From the NCBI GenBank assembly GCA_037176845.1, contig JAYKXP010000009.1, positions 744,001 through 808,000 on the forward strand: a DNA stretch of 64,000 bases. Reading direction: 5' to 3'. Below the pieces are notes generated by a model. It had not been told where the DNA came from, did not search any database, and saw nothing but the letters and a program-made list of their open reading frames with translations. The stretch is from Paramarasmius palmivorus. Taxonomy: Eukaryota > Basidiomycota > Agaricomycetes > Agaricales > Marasmiaceae. Below, in pieces: positions 23,866 through 36,034 of this stretch (position 1 is the stretch's first letter; each line of letters begins with the position of its first letter). The position numbers and the translations under genes are program-made.

Positions 23866-25048
23866 CTACGGGTTGACCAAGTGACAACCTCCATCTACAA
23901 TAATATTATTGCCATTCGTATAGCTACTCATGGGGGACGCAAGATATAGTGCCGCTGAGGCCATCTCTTTTTCGCTAAAAGATTGAAGGGTTAATCTCTT
24001 TTCAGTCTTAGATTATTGGTGGAAGTTCTTACGTTCCACCTCTACGCAGTGGTATAGGGTTTATACCGCCAGGTAAAGGTCCGAGCTGCATTGCCTCATC
24101 CAAAGCCTCAGAATCCCCTGTCAATTGTGACGGGAAAGGCCCAGGGGAGATGGCATTTACTCGAATAGGGACAGCATTACGAGCAAAGTCCGATGCAAGG
24201 CTAAGTGTGAGGCGTTCCAGCGCAGCTTTGCTTGATGCATAGGTTGGCTAAGCATAGGGGTTAATCAAGCTCGATGAATGTAGTGAAAAGTAGACTCACG
24301 ATATTCCATGAAAGCTTTGAACATCCTCCTGCAGCACTGGAGATCATAATCACGCTGGACGAGGTACCGCTCTCTTCGGCGCCGTTCTTCAGCAACTCCA
24401 GGAGCCCCATGGTGACAAAGAAAGGTGCTGTAGTATTAATGTGAAACGTCGAAGCCCAGTCCTCGAAATCATATTGCTTGAAGAAATGCAAGTTACTCCA
24501 ACGGTCATCGGTCAAAGCCTGCGTGCTCGAATAAGGCGTGTTGGCGGGGGAAGATCCACTCAATGAATAATAAGGACCCGAGTGGCCAGCACTGACAGAG
24601 GTGAGAACCTTAATCTGACCCAACCTCACGGTGTCACTCACTTATTCACAAGGATATGGAGTTTGCCTTCCCGTTCCTCAAGGTTCTTCAACGCGTGTTC
24701 GATGTCGGCTTTACTTGTCACGTCCATTTTGATCCTAAGAGGTCTGACATCAGCACGCATACTAATTAAGCGAACAAGAATGATCTCATACGTACGGATG
24801 TATACTCGGAAACTCCTCGTGTACTTTCTGCAATACATCTTCCCTGCGGCCAGATATGTATACCTTTGCACCGTTTGCAGTAAAAGCTTTGGCTATCATA
24901 AGCCCTCTTGGAACCAGTGAGCTCGGAAGGGTAACGCGACAAGCAAAGAAACATACATTCCAGTACCTCCTCCAGTCACGAACGCGACCTTTCCTGTCAA
25001 ATCACCGAGTTTGGATAGCTTGAGCTCCTCTAGCTGAGTAGCAGACAT
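23866..25048 (-). CDS. Short-chain dehydrogenase/reductase (SDR2)
   Basis: Paralogue of SDR1 with the same introns and the same genomic span. Start MSATQLEELKLSKL. The cofactor motif TGGGTGIG is joined across the first intron (GGA AT|A GGG). MDVTSKADIE follows a second intron, then the NNAG region, catalytic Ser in VIMISSAAGG and YxxxK in PTYASSKAALERL. Ends VDGGCHLVNP*. All joints keep frame. Intracellular NAD(P)-dependent oxidoreductase; substrate unknown. It sits between GMC2 and GMC3 on the same strand, as SDR1 sits next to GMC1, so an SDR-GMC unit may have been duplicated together. Confidence 0.85.
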
Positions 25049-25781
25049 ATCTGTTTGAGTGAAGATGGGGGTTTGAGAGAAAGCGATTCATCGATGCTGA
25101 TGCGGTTTTATACCCTGAGAATCGAGATATGAGAGAGATCTGACCTGCCAGGGCGAGGTATACCATCAGCGGAGTGTAATCGCTACCCTGCGCCGTTCGG
25201 GTGTCGGCGTCTTCGACATGTACGGTCATCGTCGTGAGGCAGTGGAGATCAATGCACGGCGGCTAGGTGAAGCTAGTATCTGACACATACCAGCCCCGCT
25301 ATCGGCGGAGGCATTTGAAACACCGTGACGACCCGCAAGTAGATGATGGCAAGGAAGGGGATGTGGAGGGAGCAACACGCCAGATCTTGAGTGTTCATCA
25401 ATTTATGAATTAGATGCCAAGTGTACCGACGCCGCCGCCGCCCTGCGGGGACGAGTAAAGTAGGTGCGCTGCCAGCATATAATCAAAACTCAAAAAATCT
25501 AATACAATACTCGCCGGGTTCTTCTGAGGATTTACAGCCCAGAGTGAGATCAACGTTTCCAACCAATATGTGGTTCTGAAGCACTGCATAGTTCAGCATG
25601 TAAATCCTAAAGGCAATGAGCATTCATCTAGAAGATCGGAAATTGTAACGCATCGACAAGCAAGCGCCGGTAATGCCTAAGCGCTCAAGTGCGCCAAGTC
25701 ATGATATCCCTAGAATCGCTAAAGACTCGCGATAAGACGGCTAGTCCTTTCCTTTCATTCTCCCTTATATCGAGTCCTAGT
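25049..25781. other. Intergenic region between SDR2 and GMC3
   Basis: Contains the SDR2 promoter with its TATA box. No gene recognised in the remainder. Confidence 0.55.
25106..25112 (-). promoter_or_regulatory. TATA box of SDR2
   Basis: Minus-strand TATAAAA in GGGTATAAAACC, about 60 nt before the ATG. The same core with similar flanks precedes GMC1 and the SSP genes. Confidence 0.6.
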
Positions 25782-28043
25782 TCATTTGCATAGATATTCA
25801 TCGCGAATGAGCTCCGCGGCCCTTTCTGCAAGGATGTAAACGGGCGCTTGAGTATTGCATTCCGGGATTTGGGGCTAGCTTGTGATCAGTTCTGTGCAGT
25901 AATACTCGTGTAGACTGAATGCTCACAAACACCGATGCATCCACAACCCTGAGTCCGTGGACGCCCTTCAATTTCAACCTGGAGTCGACGACTCCACCGG
26001 GTCCCATCGAAGCGGAGCAGCTGGGGTGCGCATAAATCCGAGAATTGGCTTTGATGTACGCCGCTATCTGGTCGTCTGTCGTTGCATTGGCCAAATCGCC
26101 AAATAGACCTTGAACGATACCATTGAATTGGGGAAGGCTTAAAAACTCTTGAGTCATCTTGACTGCCTCAACCTGCGCGTTGATATCGTAGTTTGTTGAA
26201 TACAAAGCGTAATCAATGAGTGGTGGGTCAAAGGGATTTGAGGACGATAATTTCAGAGATCCGCCTTGAACGGGTGATTTTGAGTTCTCCTATAGACAAA
26301 GCGTGTATGCGCTAGTGTACGCACGAGAAGTTGGGCTGATAACTGCAGAAACGACCGTCAAGAAATTTCCTGATGATGGTGGTGGTGTCGACTGGAAGTA
26401 ATATGGCTATTGGAATGGCGTCAACCATCGGCTATCTTCATTCTTGTCGAAACTTACCACGAAACCAAGCATGATATTTCCGCTTAGAAGACCTGACGAG
26501 GGGTCCTCATACTGTGTGGGGAGCTTTACATTTCCTTGTATGGGAGCAAGGGAATTGACGTAAATTCCAGTCCTGTTCCCCTGCCATTGACTCAGTAGCT
26601 GCGTTTGTAAAGTCGCATTGCGCAAAACTTCGTCCAGAGTCTGAGTCGAGTTGCTCACAGAGAATACGATCGACATGAGCGGATGCTCAGTAAGATTTGC
26701 GCCGACACCACGAGAATCAAGAATAGCTGTAATTCCAAGTGCTTCAAGATCTTCTTTGGGTCCAATGCCGGATAGTAGGAGTACTTGGGGTGTGTTGAGG
26801 GATCCTGCGCTGAGGATTATCTCCTTACGTGCGCTGACGTTCACCCGAGGCCCTAAATGCAATCGCCGTTATTCTACGCACGTCGCACGTAACGATTGAG
26901 ATCCCATTTACCAGTAGCATCGGTTGCCAGTTCAACGGTACTTATTATCAGCGTGTCATCTTGTAGAGTGGAAGGGGTCGGAAGTAGCCGCGTTACCCTT
27001 GTATGGATTAAAACATCAAGGTTGGCCCTTTGTATTGCAGGCTGAAGGTAGCCAGTAGCCGCGCTGTTACGAATCCCGCCACCAATGGTCTGTTGCGTCC
27101 ACCCTGAGAAGGCGTTTAATATGGTTATGCAGTAGGAATATTAAAATCTACCGATGCCGAGTGTATTCCCGGAATTGTAGTCAAGATTGAACGCGAAGCG
27201 ACCGTAAGAGCTTTTGGCTGCACTTTCGAGGGCTGCGGTAATGTTCGGGGGATAAGACAACAAAGTGATGTTGAGGGGACCATTTCCGTGAGCAGATGGA
27301 TCCGCCTCTCCGGTTATATCGCGGCCATCCTGGGGACCGACCAGTTTCGACGTCTTCAAGTGCTCGATTATATCGACTTGAACGTGAGAGGTAACTCGAC
27401 AAATACCTTGAGATAATACTTCGAGACCGAATTCCAGGACCAGCCCTGATCGCCCGTGAGCTTTGCGAAGTTATCCCACATGTCGTCAGATCCACGGTAC
27501 CACAGCATCGTATCTATGCCATGCCTCATGAGCTTGCAACACAAACAAGCGAGTCGCAAGGCACGAACTAATGCTACTGCTTCCACCTAATACAAAACCC
27601 CTAGGCACATTGATTCGCCTCCCATTTGCGCCAGGTTGGGGTACAGTGGTATAGTTCCAGTCCAAAGGACCGCCATATAGCCGGCTAGCCAGAAAGGGGA
27701 CCTCAGAGTTTAAAACGCCTTCATTGCTATTACCAATAAGCTTGATATACGACGAACAAGTAAACATGGATCTCACTTGACACCGGCTTCGACAACGAGT
27801 ACCTTGAATACACCATCCTCTGTCAGACGATTTGCCAGAACACTACCTGCCGTGCCGCCTACGTAATCACTTCAGCGGAGGTTCTCAGAACGAAGAGAAA
27901 GACATACCACCAACAATAATGAAATCGTATTGCGAATTGATGTTGAGTTCCGAGAGATTGTTCAGCAGTCGAGACGCCACTCTAGATGGCCATACAAAGA
28001 GATAGACGGCAACAAGGAGCGACAACCCAGAGAGCTGCTTCAT
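25782..28043 (-). CDS. GMC oxidoreductase 3, aryl-alcohol-oxidase-like
   Basis: Secreted GMC flavoenzyme, same exon plan as GMC1. Signal peptide MKQLSGLSLLVAVYLFVW, then RLLNNLSELNINSQYDF leading into the FAD motif IIVGG. Signature 1 [12 protein letters not shown]; a WYRGSDDMWDNF block near 27500; signature 2 [18 protein letters not shown] near 26800. Catalytic His in [10 protein letters not shown] near 26025 and Asn in [10 protein letters not shown] near 25840. The C-terminus AAELIRDEYLCK is slightly diverged from its neighbours. GMC3, GMC4 and GMC5 form a same-strand tandem array and resemble each other more than GMC1 and GMC2. It appears intact; a minus-strand TATAAAT lies near 28095-28101. 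Confidence 0.87.
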
Positions 28044-28094
28044 GATCGCGGTGCTATGAGTAACGTCAACAGGGAGAGACTGGGCGACGCAGAC

Positions 28095-28101
28095 ATTTAT
28101 A
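28095..28101 (-). promoter_or_regulatory. TATA box of GMC3
   Basis: Minus-strand TATAAAT, about 52 nt before the GMC3 start codon. Confidence 0.5.
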
Positions 28102-28318
28102 CCATTGAATGTATGCTATTACTAATTTGGCACCTTCCAGAATTACATCTGATGCCGTGGTTTGGCAGCTGACCAAATCAATAGCTGTGGATACTTCACA
28201 TTAGACTAAAAGAAGCAGGGGTGTCGTAAAATGATCTATCTGTTTGTCAATGAGCTCTCTGAAACCGTGGTTTTGAACACAAAGTGTATACCACTACTGT
28301 ACGAAGACATTCAACTCC

Positions 28319-30584
28319 TCATTGACGCCGATGGTCGCTACGAATCACATCAGCTGCTCTTTCTGCAAGGACGTAGACAGGTGCTTGAGTATTGCATTCC
28401 GGTATCTGAGGCTGAGTTCTTGTTAGCCCCAGTCTGGAAAACGTTCACGAACCGACTTACAAACACTGACGCATCCACGATCCTCAGCCCGTGCACGCCT
28501 TTGACTTTCAGCCTGGTGTCAACAACTCCACCTGGCCCCATAGAGGCAGAACAGCTTGGATGATGATAGATCCGAGGAGTGGCTCGAATGTACGCCGCTA
28601 TCTCGTCGTCCGTCGTTGCGTTGGCCAAATCGCCAAATAGACCTTGTACGGTTCCGCTGAACTGTGAGAACCCCACGAATTCTCGAATCATCTTCATTGC
28701 TTCCACTTGGGCGTTGATATCGAAGTCGGTAGAGTACAAAGCGTAATCGATGAGCGGAGGATCGAAGGGATTCGAGGACGACAACTTCAGTGATCCGCCT
28801 TTAAGCAGCCCCGTATCAGCTACGACATCGATGAAGAAAAGAATGCACACACGGGAAGTTGGGCTCATAACTGCGGAGATCGCGGAGAAGAACTTGCCCG
28901 ACGGCGGCAGTGGTGCGGGTGCGAGCGGGTGGTAGTTGGGCTAGTAAGGGTATTAGGTCTTAAGCCAGTCACCTCTATGACACGGAGAACTCACTGAGAA
29001 GACAATCATGATGTTTCCGCTCCTGGGACCAGACGAAGGGTCTTCGAACCGACCAGGAAGCTTAAAGTTCCCTTGAATGGGTCCCGCGGAGTTGGCGAAT
29101 GTCCCTGTCCGATTCTGTTGCCATTGATCCAATAGCTGGGCTTGTAGACTCTTGTTGCGCAAAAAGTCGTCCAGAGTCTGAGTAGATGGATTCACAGAAA
29201 ATACGCTTGGTACGAGTGGCTGTTCTGTGAGATTTGCACCAACACCTGGGGAATCGAGAACAACCGAGATTCCTGATGCTTTCAAATCTTCCTTTGGACC
29301 AATGCCAGACAATAGGAGTAGTTGAGGGGTATTGAGCGAACCGGCGCTCAGGATTATCTCTCTGCGCGCTGTGATATTAACCCGAGGGCCTAGGATGCTG
29401 TCAATCTTGAGGTAACTCGCAAAAAATAGCGGTTCTTACCCGTGACGTTCGATGCTAGTTCGACCGTACGTATAGTTGTTGTCTTCTCCTTAGTGGTTGG
29501 ATGCAGTTCATAGAGTTTGGTAGCCCTGGTGTGGATAAGAACATCAAGGCTCGGCCTTTGAACGGCAGGGTGCAGGTAGCCGGTGGCTGCGCTGTTGCGT
29601 ATACCACCGCCAGTGGTGCTCTGAGTCCAGCCTGTCACAACATTATGAGTGGTTGCAATGCTGTGTCGTTGAGGGTCGCTTACCAATGCCGAGCGTATTC
29701 CCAGAGTTATAGTCGAGATTGAACGCAAAGCGACCATCAGAGCTTTTGGCTGCGGTTTCAACAGTTTGGATGATGTCGGGAGGTGATGATCCTAAGGTGA
29801 TGTTAAGAGGTCCGTTTCCGTGTGCAGAGGGGTTCACATCTCCAGTTATGTCCCGGCCATCTTGAGGAAGTACTAATTTCGATGTCTAAAGGAAACCGGT
29901 CAAGCAGGCTCGCATGAACACTCTTTGGGGGCACCTTCAGGTAGTACTTCGAAACGGAGTCCCATGACCAGCCCTTGTCTCCCGTAATTTTCGCAAAATT
30001 GTCCCACATGTCATTAGAGCAACGATACCAAATCATCGAGTCTGTGTACTTCATCGTAAGTTTGCACGACTAGGTGATCTGGGAGTCACATACTAATGCT
30101 GCTGCTGCCGCCTAACACGAAACCTCTGGGTACACTGATTTGCCTCCCGTTGGCACCAGGTTGCGGTACAGTGGTGTAGTTCCAATCCAGGGGGCCACCG
30201 ACAAAGCTACTCGTCACGACCATATACGGAACTTCTGAGATAAGATAACCTTCATTGCTGCAGAGTGTTCCAAGTCAGTGGATGATTAGTACATTATCGG
30301 ACGAAGAGCTCACTTGACACCTGCTTCGACTACGAGGACCTTGAAAGCGTCATCTTCAGTCAGTCGATTGGCCAGAACACTTCCTGCCGTGCCGCCTGGA
30401 TAGAAGACTCAGGAATAAACTCCCAAAACAGGTAATTAGACATCATACCGCCAACAATGATAAAATCGTACTGAGAGTTGACGTCCAGTTCCGAAAGACT
30501 GTTTAGCAACCGGGCTGCAGTGATGAAAGGCCATATAGCAAGGTATGCGATAGCAAAGAGGGAAGGAATAGAGAAAGGCTTCAT
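28319..30584 (-). CDS. GMC oxidoreductase 4, aryl-alcohol-oxidase-like
   Basis: Secreted GMC flavoenzyme, second of the tandem trio. Signal peptide [18 protein letters not shown], then [18 protein letters not shown] and the FAD motif. Contains [12 protein letters not shown] (Cys where GMC3 has Gly), [15 protein letters not shown], the signature-2 region ending LLLLSGIGP near 29300, catalytic His in [10 protein letters not shown] near 28560 and Asn in [10 protein letters not shown] near 28400. The tail is [11 protein letters not shown]. All exons read open. Most similar to GMC5, as expected from recent tandem duplication. A minus-strand TATAAA lies at 30637-30642. Alcohol oxidation outside the cell is inferred from the family. 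Confidence 0.87.
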
Positions 30585-30636
30585 GTGGTGCTTTTTGGAG
30601 GGGATTGCGGCCTGGATTGAAGACAGAATAGGTGAG

Positions 30637-30642
30637 TTTATA
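30637..30642 (-). promoter_or_regulatory. TATA box of GMC4
   Basis: Minus-strand TATAAA, about 53 nt before the start codon. Confidence 0.5.
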
Positions 30643-30665
30643 TTCAAGGTCTTTGTTGGGATGCG

Positions 30666-30970
30666 CACATGACAGAACTTACCTACATCCGTGTGCAATT
30701 CCAGCTCCTTTTAATCTAGCCAACAGACGAGAAGCTCCTTCGTATGATATATCCATCACCAGAGCATAGATTGAAGGACCCCTCAAAAACCATCGACGAA
30801 AGAGTAATGTAAATGCAACCGGCATCGATTCGTGACGTGATACGGGTTCAGCAATAGAACTGGAAAATTTTGGACCCCGAAAGATGTCCTGGTATAATGG
30901 ACGAGCAGGAACGAACACGACATGGTGGTCGCGGAAGAACGTGTGATGTACTGATGCCATAAGCAACATA
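30666..30970. repeat. Diverged duplicated segment, copy A
   Basis: Begins with an 18-nt exact match (30666-30683) to 34040-34057 and ends with a 15-nt exact match (30952-30966) to 34325-34339; in between, similarity is patchy but collinear. Both copies contain a minus-strand splice-donor-like GGTAAGTTCTGTCATG. Copy A lies about 80 nt above the GMC4 start, copy B about 560 nt above GMC5. Confidence 0.65.
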
Positions 30971-31193
30971 GTCTTGAAACGCGACTCTATCCACGCTCCA
31001 GGTATTCACTGTAGATAGAAGCAACAAGTAGCCGGACTCAAGTGGTAAGCTATAAGTAGCAGAAACCTCATTCGACTTATCCACGCAATGAGTAGTATAG
31101 CACAGTCTGAGGTTTACTATTACAAACAGCGAAATCCAATAGCATTCACGCCAACGGTTTTGCCTTTGTAGCCAGCAGCGCACCGGCAGTTGC

Positions 31194-33474
31194 TCATTCA
31201 AGTTCATGGTCACTCTTTATCATATCCGCTGCCCTTTCTGCGAAGATATACACTGGTGCTTGAGTATTGCATTCTGGTATCTGTGGCTACACTTCCATTA
31301 GTGCTGTACAGGAAAATATGTAGGGTGCGAGCACTCACAAATACTGATGCATCCACAATCCTCAGACCATCAACACCTTTGACCTTCAACCTCGTGTCGA
31401 CAGCTCCACCTGGCCCCATCGAAGCAGAGCAGCTAGGATGATTATAGATCCAAGGAGTAGCTCTAACATGTGTCGCTATCTCCTCGTCTGTCGTCGCGTT
31501 CGCCAAATCGCCAAACGGACCTTGTACAATTCTGTTGAATTGTGGAAGGTTCAAAAATTCTTGAACGATCTTGACCGCTTCAACTTGCGCGTCAACATCA
31601 AAGTTGGTGGAGTACATGGCGTAATCAATGAGCGGAGGATCAAAGGGATCCGAGGATGACAATTTTAGTGATCCACCTTGAAGCAGCATCGTATCAGTTA
31701 TATCACTCGAGATGGACGAGAAAATACGCACGGGAGGTTGGGGTCATTACACCAGAAATCACAGAGAGGAATTTGCCCTGCGTAGGGGTGGTGTTGGCCC
31801 GACTGGGACATAGTAGGGCTGTCGCAACATGGTTAGTCTTCCGTTAACCATTACCACAAACCCTGAAGCTTACCACGAAGATAAACATGACACTTCCACT
31901 GGTTGCACCAGACGAAAGGTCTTCGGTTCGGGCAGAAAGCTTCACATTTCCCTGAAATGGAGCGGGGCCATTAACGTAAATCCCTGTCCTATTCACTTGC
32001 CATTCATCCAATAGTTGATCTTGGAGAGATGTGTTCCTGAGGACGTCATCCCAAGTCTGAACCGAATCGTCGACAGAAAACACAATCGGCAGGACTGGAT
32101 GCTCGGTGAGGTTCGCACCAACGCCTGGAGAGTTATGAAGAACCGGGATTCCGAGTGGTTCCAGATCCTCTTTAGGCCCAATTCCAGACAATAGAAGAAG
32201 CTGAGGAGTGTTCAGAGAACCGGCACTTAGGATCACCTCCCTACGCGCCGTAATATTAATTCGAGATCCTAGACGCAAGACTATCAGCTTCTGTGAGGGA
32301 GAGAACCAAGGCCAGATCCCACCAGTAGCGTTTGACGCGAGTTCGACGGTCCGTATCATCAGCTTGCCATCCTCGGAAACCGGTTCTGATGAATGAAGCT
32401 TAGTTGCTCTTGTATGAATCAGAATGTCGAGGTTTGGTCTTTTCATGGCAGGTTGCAGGTAAGCAGTTGCTGCGCTGTTTCGTATGCCACCCCCAGTGGT
32501 GCTCTGCGCCCAGCCTGCCACAGCATTCATTATCCCTTGCAATCCTTAACTAATGAGAAATGCTTACCCATGCCCAGTGTATTCCCAGAGTTATAATCAA
32601 CGTTGAAGCCGAAGCGACCATCGGAGCTTTTCGCTGCAGCCTCAACAACGTCAACTATGCTGGGAGGAGACGATGACAGGGTAATGTTGAGCGGGCCATC
32701 TCCGTGCGCCGATGGGTCGATGTCTCCATCAATGTTTCGATCATCCTGGGGGCTGACTAGCTTTGATGTCTGGGGGAACATGTCAGGCAGGATAAAAGGA
32801 AGAGCATTCGCAACATACCTTGAGATAGTACTTCGAAACAGCATCCCATGACCAACTTTCGTCTCCCGTAATCTTTGCAAAGTTATCCCACATATCGTTA
32901 GAACAGCGATACCAGATCATTGAGTCTGTGTGCTACAGCGTAAGTACGCATGACTAGGCGGACCGCGAGACACTTACTGATGCTGCTACTTCCACCCAAT
33001 ACGAAACCTCTGGGTACGGTTATCTGTATCCCATTGGCACCGGCTTGTGGTATAGTAGTGTAGTTCCAATCGAAGGGTCCACCAACAAGATTACTCGTTG
33101 CCGTCATGAACGGAGCTTCCAAGATGAGGAAGCCTTCGTTACTATCGCGTTGCCCAGGTCAATGAGCCACGAACATACGCCATTGGACAAAAACTCACTT
33201 GACACCCGCTTCAACCATGAGGATTCTGAATGTACCGTCTTCACTCAGTCGATTTGCCAGAACACTTCCCGCTGTGCCGCCTGAAGGTAACCGTTAGGAA
33301 AGGAAAGGGCACTCGACACCGATAGTAGGACGTCTTACCGCCGACAATGATGAAGTCATATTGACCGTTTGCATCAAGTTCCGACAGGCTATTTAGCAAC
33401 CGTGCCACTGAGATGGACAGCCTTGAAGCAAGGTATGCGACAAAGAAGAATGACAAGGTAGAGAATAGCTTCAT
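31194..33474 (-). CDS. GMC oxidoreductase 5, aryl-alcohol-oxidase-like
   Basis: Secreted GMC flavoenzyme, first in transcription order of the tandem trio. Signal peptide MKLFSTLSFFFVAYLASR, then [19 protein letters not shown] and the FAD motif. [12 protein letters not shown] near 32900 matches GMC4. Signature 2 [18 protein letters not shown] near 32200. Catalytic His in [10 protein letters not shown] near 31430 and Asn in [10 protein letters not shown] near 31270. Ends ADMIKSDHELE*. One short intron (about 32278-32330) has no in-frame stop, so the unspliced frame runs through it. Promoter TATATAAA lies 65-75 nt upstream. Appears intact and probably active; substrate unknown. Confidence 0.87.
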
Positions 33475-34460
33475 CCTGGCGCTTTTGAGTGGACTCTGCG
33501 GTCTGGAAGGAGACGAGGTAGATTGAGTAACAAGGTCCTTTATATAAATGATACACACGCCGAAACTCACGACGAGAAGTCTCAAAGAGCAAAATTCATC
33601 CACTAAATGAGCCAGGGTAGGGCCGCCAGTGGGTCGGAAACCATCCGATTCGGATGACATCCGTCGAACGCGTCGTCTTGTTAGCACTGATTCCAGGTTG
33701 AGTTGTGAAATGGCTGAAGTTGCTGCCGCCAACCAGTGGAGTGTAAAAAAACTACGCTTGGTACCGCCATGAATGGTGCAAATTGTTGATTATGACGATT
33801 TTCTCGAAGAATCTACAAGGAAGAACACCAAGAGATGTCAGATAATCAAACAAGCGAAAATCTTACTCATACTTACCATGACCAAGCGATAGGTCCCGCA
33901 AAGAGCCTTAGCCTCTTGAACTGACGCCCGCTTGAATTAGTCGGGTCTCATCCGCCAGAGACCCCACAATATGACTCGTTATACGACATGACAAGGATCA
34001 GCTAGAACTCTCAGTGAGCTTCTAATTCTATGGGACGCACACATGACAGAACTTACCCAAATCCCTATACAGTTCGCCTTCGTTTGATCCTAATCAATAA
34101 ACGAGAGGCCGCCCTCCAGCCATCACGGGTAAGATATCTCCAAGACTCCTCCACTTCATGAGCAAGTAGCACGACTCATGCCAACTTGAACCAGGACCAG
34201 TCGATGACAATACGAGAGTTCGAGAGAGAGACTGAGAAGACTCTGCATGAGGCTGCCTTGATTGCTGAATAGAGAACGAATACGACATGGCGGTGGTTGC
34301 AGAAGGCGCGACGTGTGCGCTTTTTGATGCCATAAGCAATTCGTGACCTTTTCAAGGAAATGGCCTCATATCAATGGATTACCGGGGAGGGCCGGCGAGC
34401 GGCAGAGCCCGCTACGTTCTTTATAGATAGTGTACAACGGTCAAACTAAGCGAAATCCTA
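33475..34460. other. Intergenic region with promoter relic
   Basis: Holds the GMC5 promoter (minus-strand TATATAAA at 33539-33546) and, further up, the second copy of the duplicated GMC upstream segment. No complete gene. Confidence 0.55.
34040..34339. repeat. Diverged duplicated segment, copy B
   Basis: Partner of 30666-30970. It contains the same terminal identical blocks and the GAACGAA-TACGACATGG core. There is no GMC gene directly below it, which suggests it once lay above another GMC copy now lost, or was separated from GMC5 by an insertion. Confidence 0.6.
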
Positions 34461-35977
34461 CTAGTTACAATCGCAGAAGAACAAATCAATTCCGTCCTTA
34501 GCGAAAACCTCCTCATAACCTCCGAGGTCGACCCCCAACCATTTCTCGCAGCAGCACAGAATTGAAAGGCGCCACTCTCTTCCGTCGAAACACCAATTGA
34601 AAGTGAGCTACGAGCGGTATCAGACCGAAATCTTCTGTAATCAAGCACAACTCACATCAGGAAGACAAGGGACCTCAGCGCCTTTTTTACCGAACCAAGT
34701 TTTTCGTAGGTGGTCCAACAATTTGCAGGCAGTCGCTGGAGAAACCGCCACCAATCCCGGTCCCGGGTGGTTGATGTCTCGCAGACCATTCCTCAGAAAC
34801 ACGTCGCACTCGTCAATCGCAGAAAGTTCGCTCATAGAGCTGCGAAGTAGCTCAGGACTCGCCCTGGAAAGACGTGAATTAGCTCGGAAAAGCATAACTG
34901 GCTAGAGGTCAACACACTCTGCGCGTTTCTGGAACATGTCATACCCCGCATCATCAAAAACAAACCGCGAGCCATCAGAGGCATTCCAAGGGATTGCATC
35001 CACATAGCACTCGTCCCCTTCGTATACCATACACCAAGCACATGCTCGTAACAAGTCTTTCCGACTCAGGGAGGTCGCAGATGGGGTAGACCAACTTGCA
35101 GGCCAACACAAGTTAGCCGCGAAGCATAGCCTATCACCGGGAGAGCGCCGCAACCCGTTCAACTCATTCCCCAAATCCAGGACCCAAGCACCATTCAACA
35201 CCGACACCTGTTGAAACCCACGATCTGCATACTTATTCATCGCCGCCAGATAGCTAGCGCTCTCGTGGAATTCCGTGCGGTGGCACACGCCCCCGACAGG
35301 TATCAGTGCACTTTGTGCCAAAGTCGTGTGGGGAAAGAGGCATACGACCCAATCATGGGACATGAAATTCATGACCGTTGCTGAAGACAGATGAGTAACA
35401 TTCTCCGCACCTAGGACGAATGGCACTTACTGGAATGAAAGCACAGTATAGTGTGCAGAGGAGCGTTCACAGTACACACTATTTGGATCCTTTTCTCGGA
35501 ACCGCCGAAGTGTTTCGCATAAGTGAGGGTTTCGTAGACCGATTTAACCGTGTAATGCGAATAGCCTCTGCGGACAACTCCCCGATGCTCTTCTCCATAT
35601 CTTGCAAAGTCAGCTTGGAGAGAGAACCCGAAGTCTTGTATAAGGCGAATCGCAGGCAAAGCCTGGCTATCCTGAACATAGCAGTCCAAGTCATTTGGTT
35701 CCCAGTTGAAACGACCGAGCTGCCATAACGCAGCCGAACCCGAAACGAGAGTTCCCGTAGCCGCTTGCATTTCTCTGAAGAGCCGAATCTCCGCCGGCGC
35801 GAACCAGAACTTCAACAATTCGGACGGGTCTGCGATGGATGACGAGAGTATACTCGTGCAAAGGGAGCAAGCCATCTTGCAAACCCGCTTCATCCGAAGA
35901 AGGTCAATTGTCGACAAGTAGCGCATGATGAACAAGTGCAGCTCGGGGGGAAGGGAATACCAAGGAGAGTTTGCCAT
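34461..35977 (-). CDS. F-box-like protein with nucleotidyltransferase-like signature, copy 1
   Basis: Four-exon model. Start MANSPWYSLPPELHLFIMRYL, an F-box-like N-terminus. Then SGSAALWQL followed 14 residues after GS by DLDCYV, the GS...DxD pattern of the nucleotidyltransferase superfamily. Intron 1 joins HFHS to TTVMNF near 35424-35381. An intron of about 51 nt (KRAE|ASPELL, near 34910-34860) skips an in-frame stop, and a last intron joins CLPD to LTFNWCFDG. This C-terminal model is built by matching copy 2, which has the same exon plan. No third catalytic acid is obvious, so an adaptor or degenerate-enzyme role is as likely as a real nucleotidyltransferase. Such proteins are expanded in Agaricomycetes as far as I recall; function unknown. 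Confidence 0.68.
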
Positions 35978-36034
35978 TAGGGGTATCAGCAAGAACATGG
36001 ACAATAAATTATATAGACGCAGACGACCACCCCT

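Larger units (their letters stand above)
30585..31193. other. Intergenic region between GMC4 and GMC5
   Basis: Holds the GMC4 promoter and a roughly 300-bp segment that is duplicated upstream of GMC5 (see the repeat entries). No gene seen. Confidence 0.55.
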
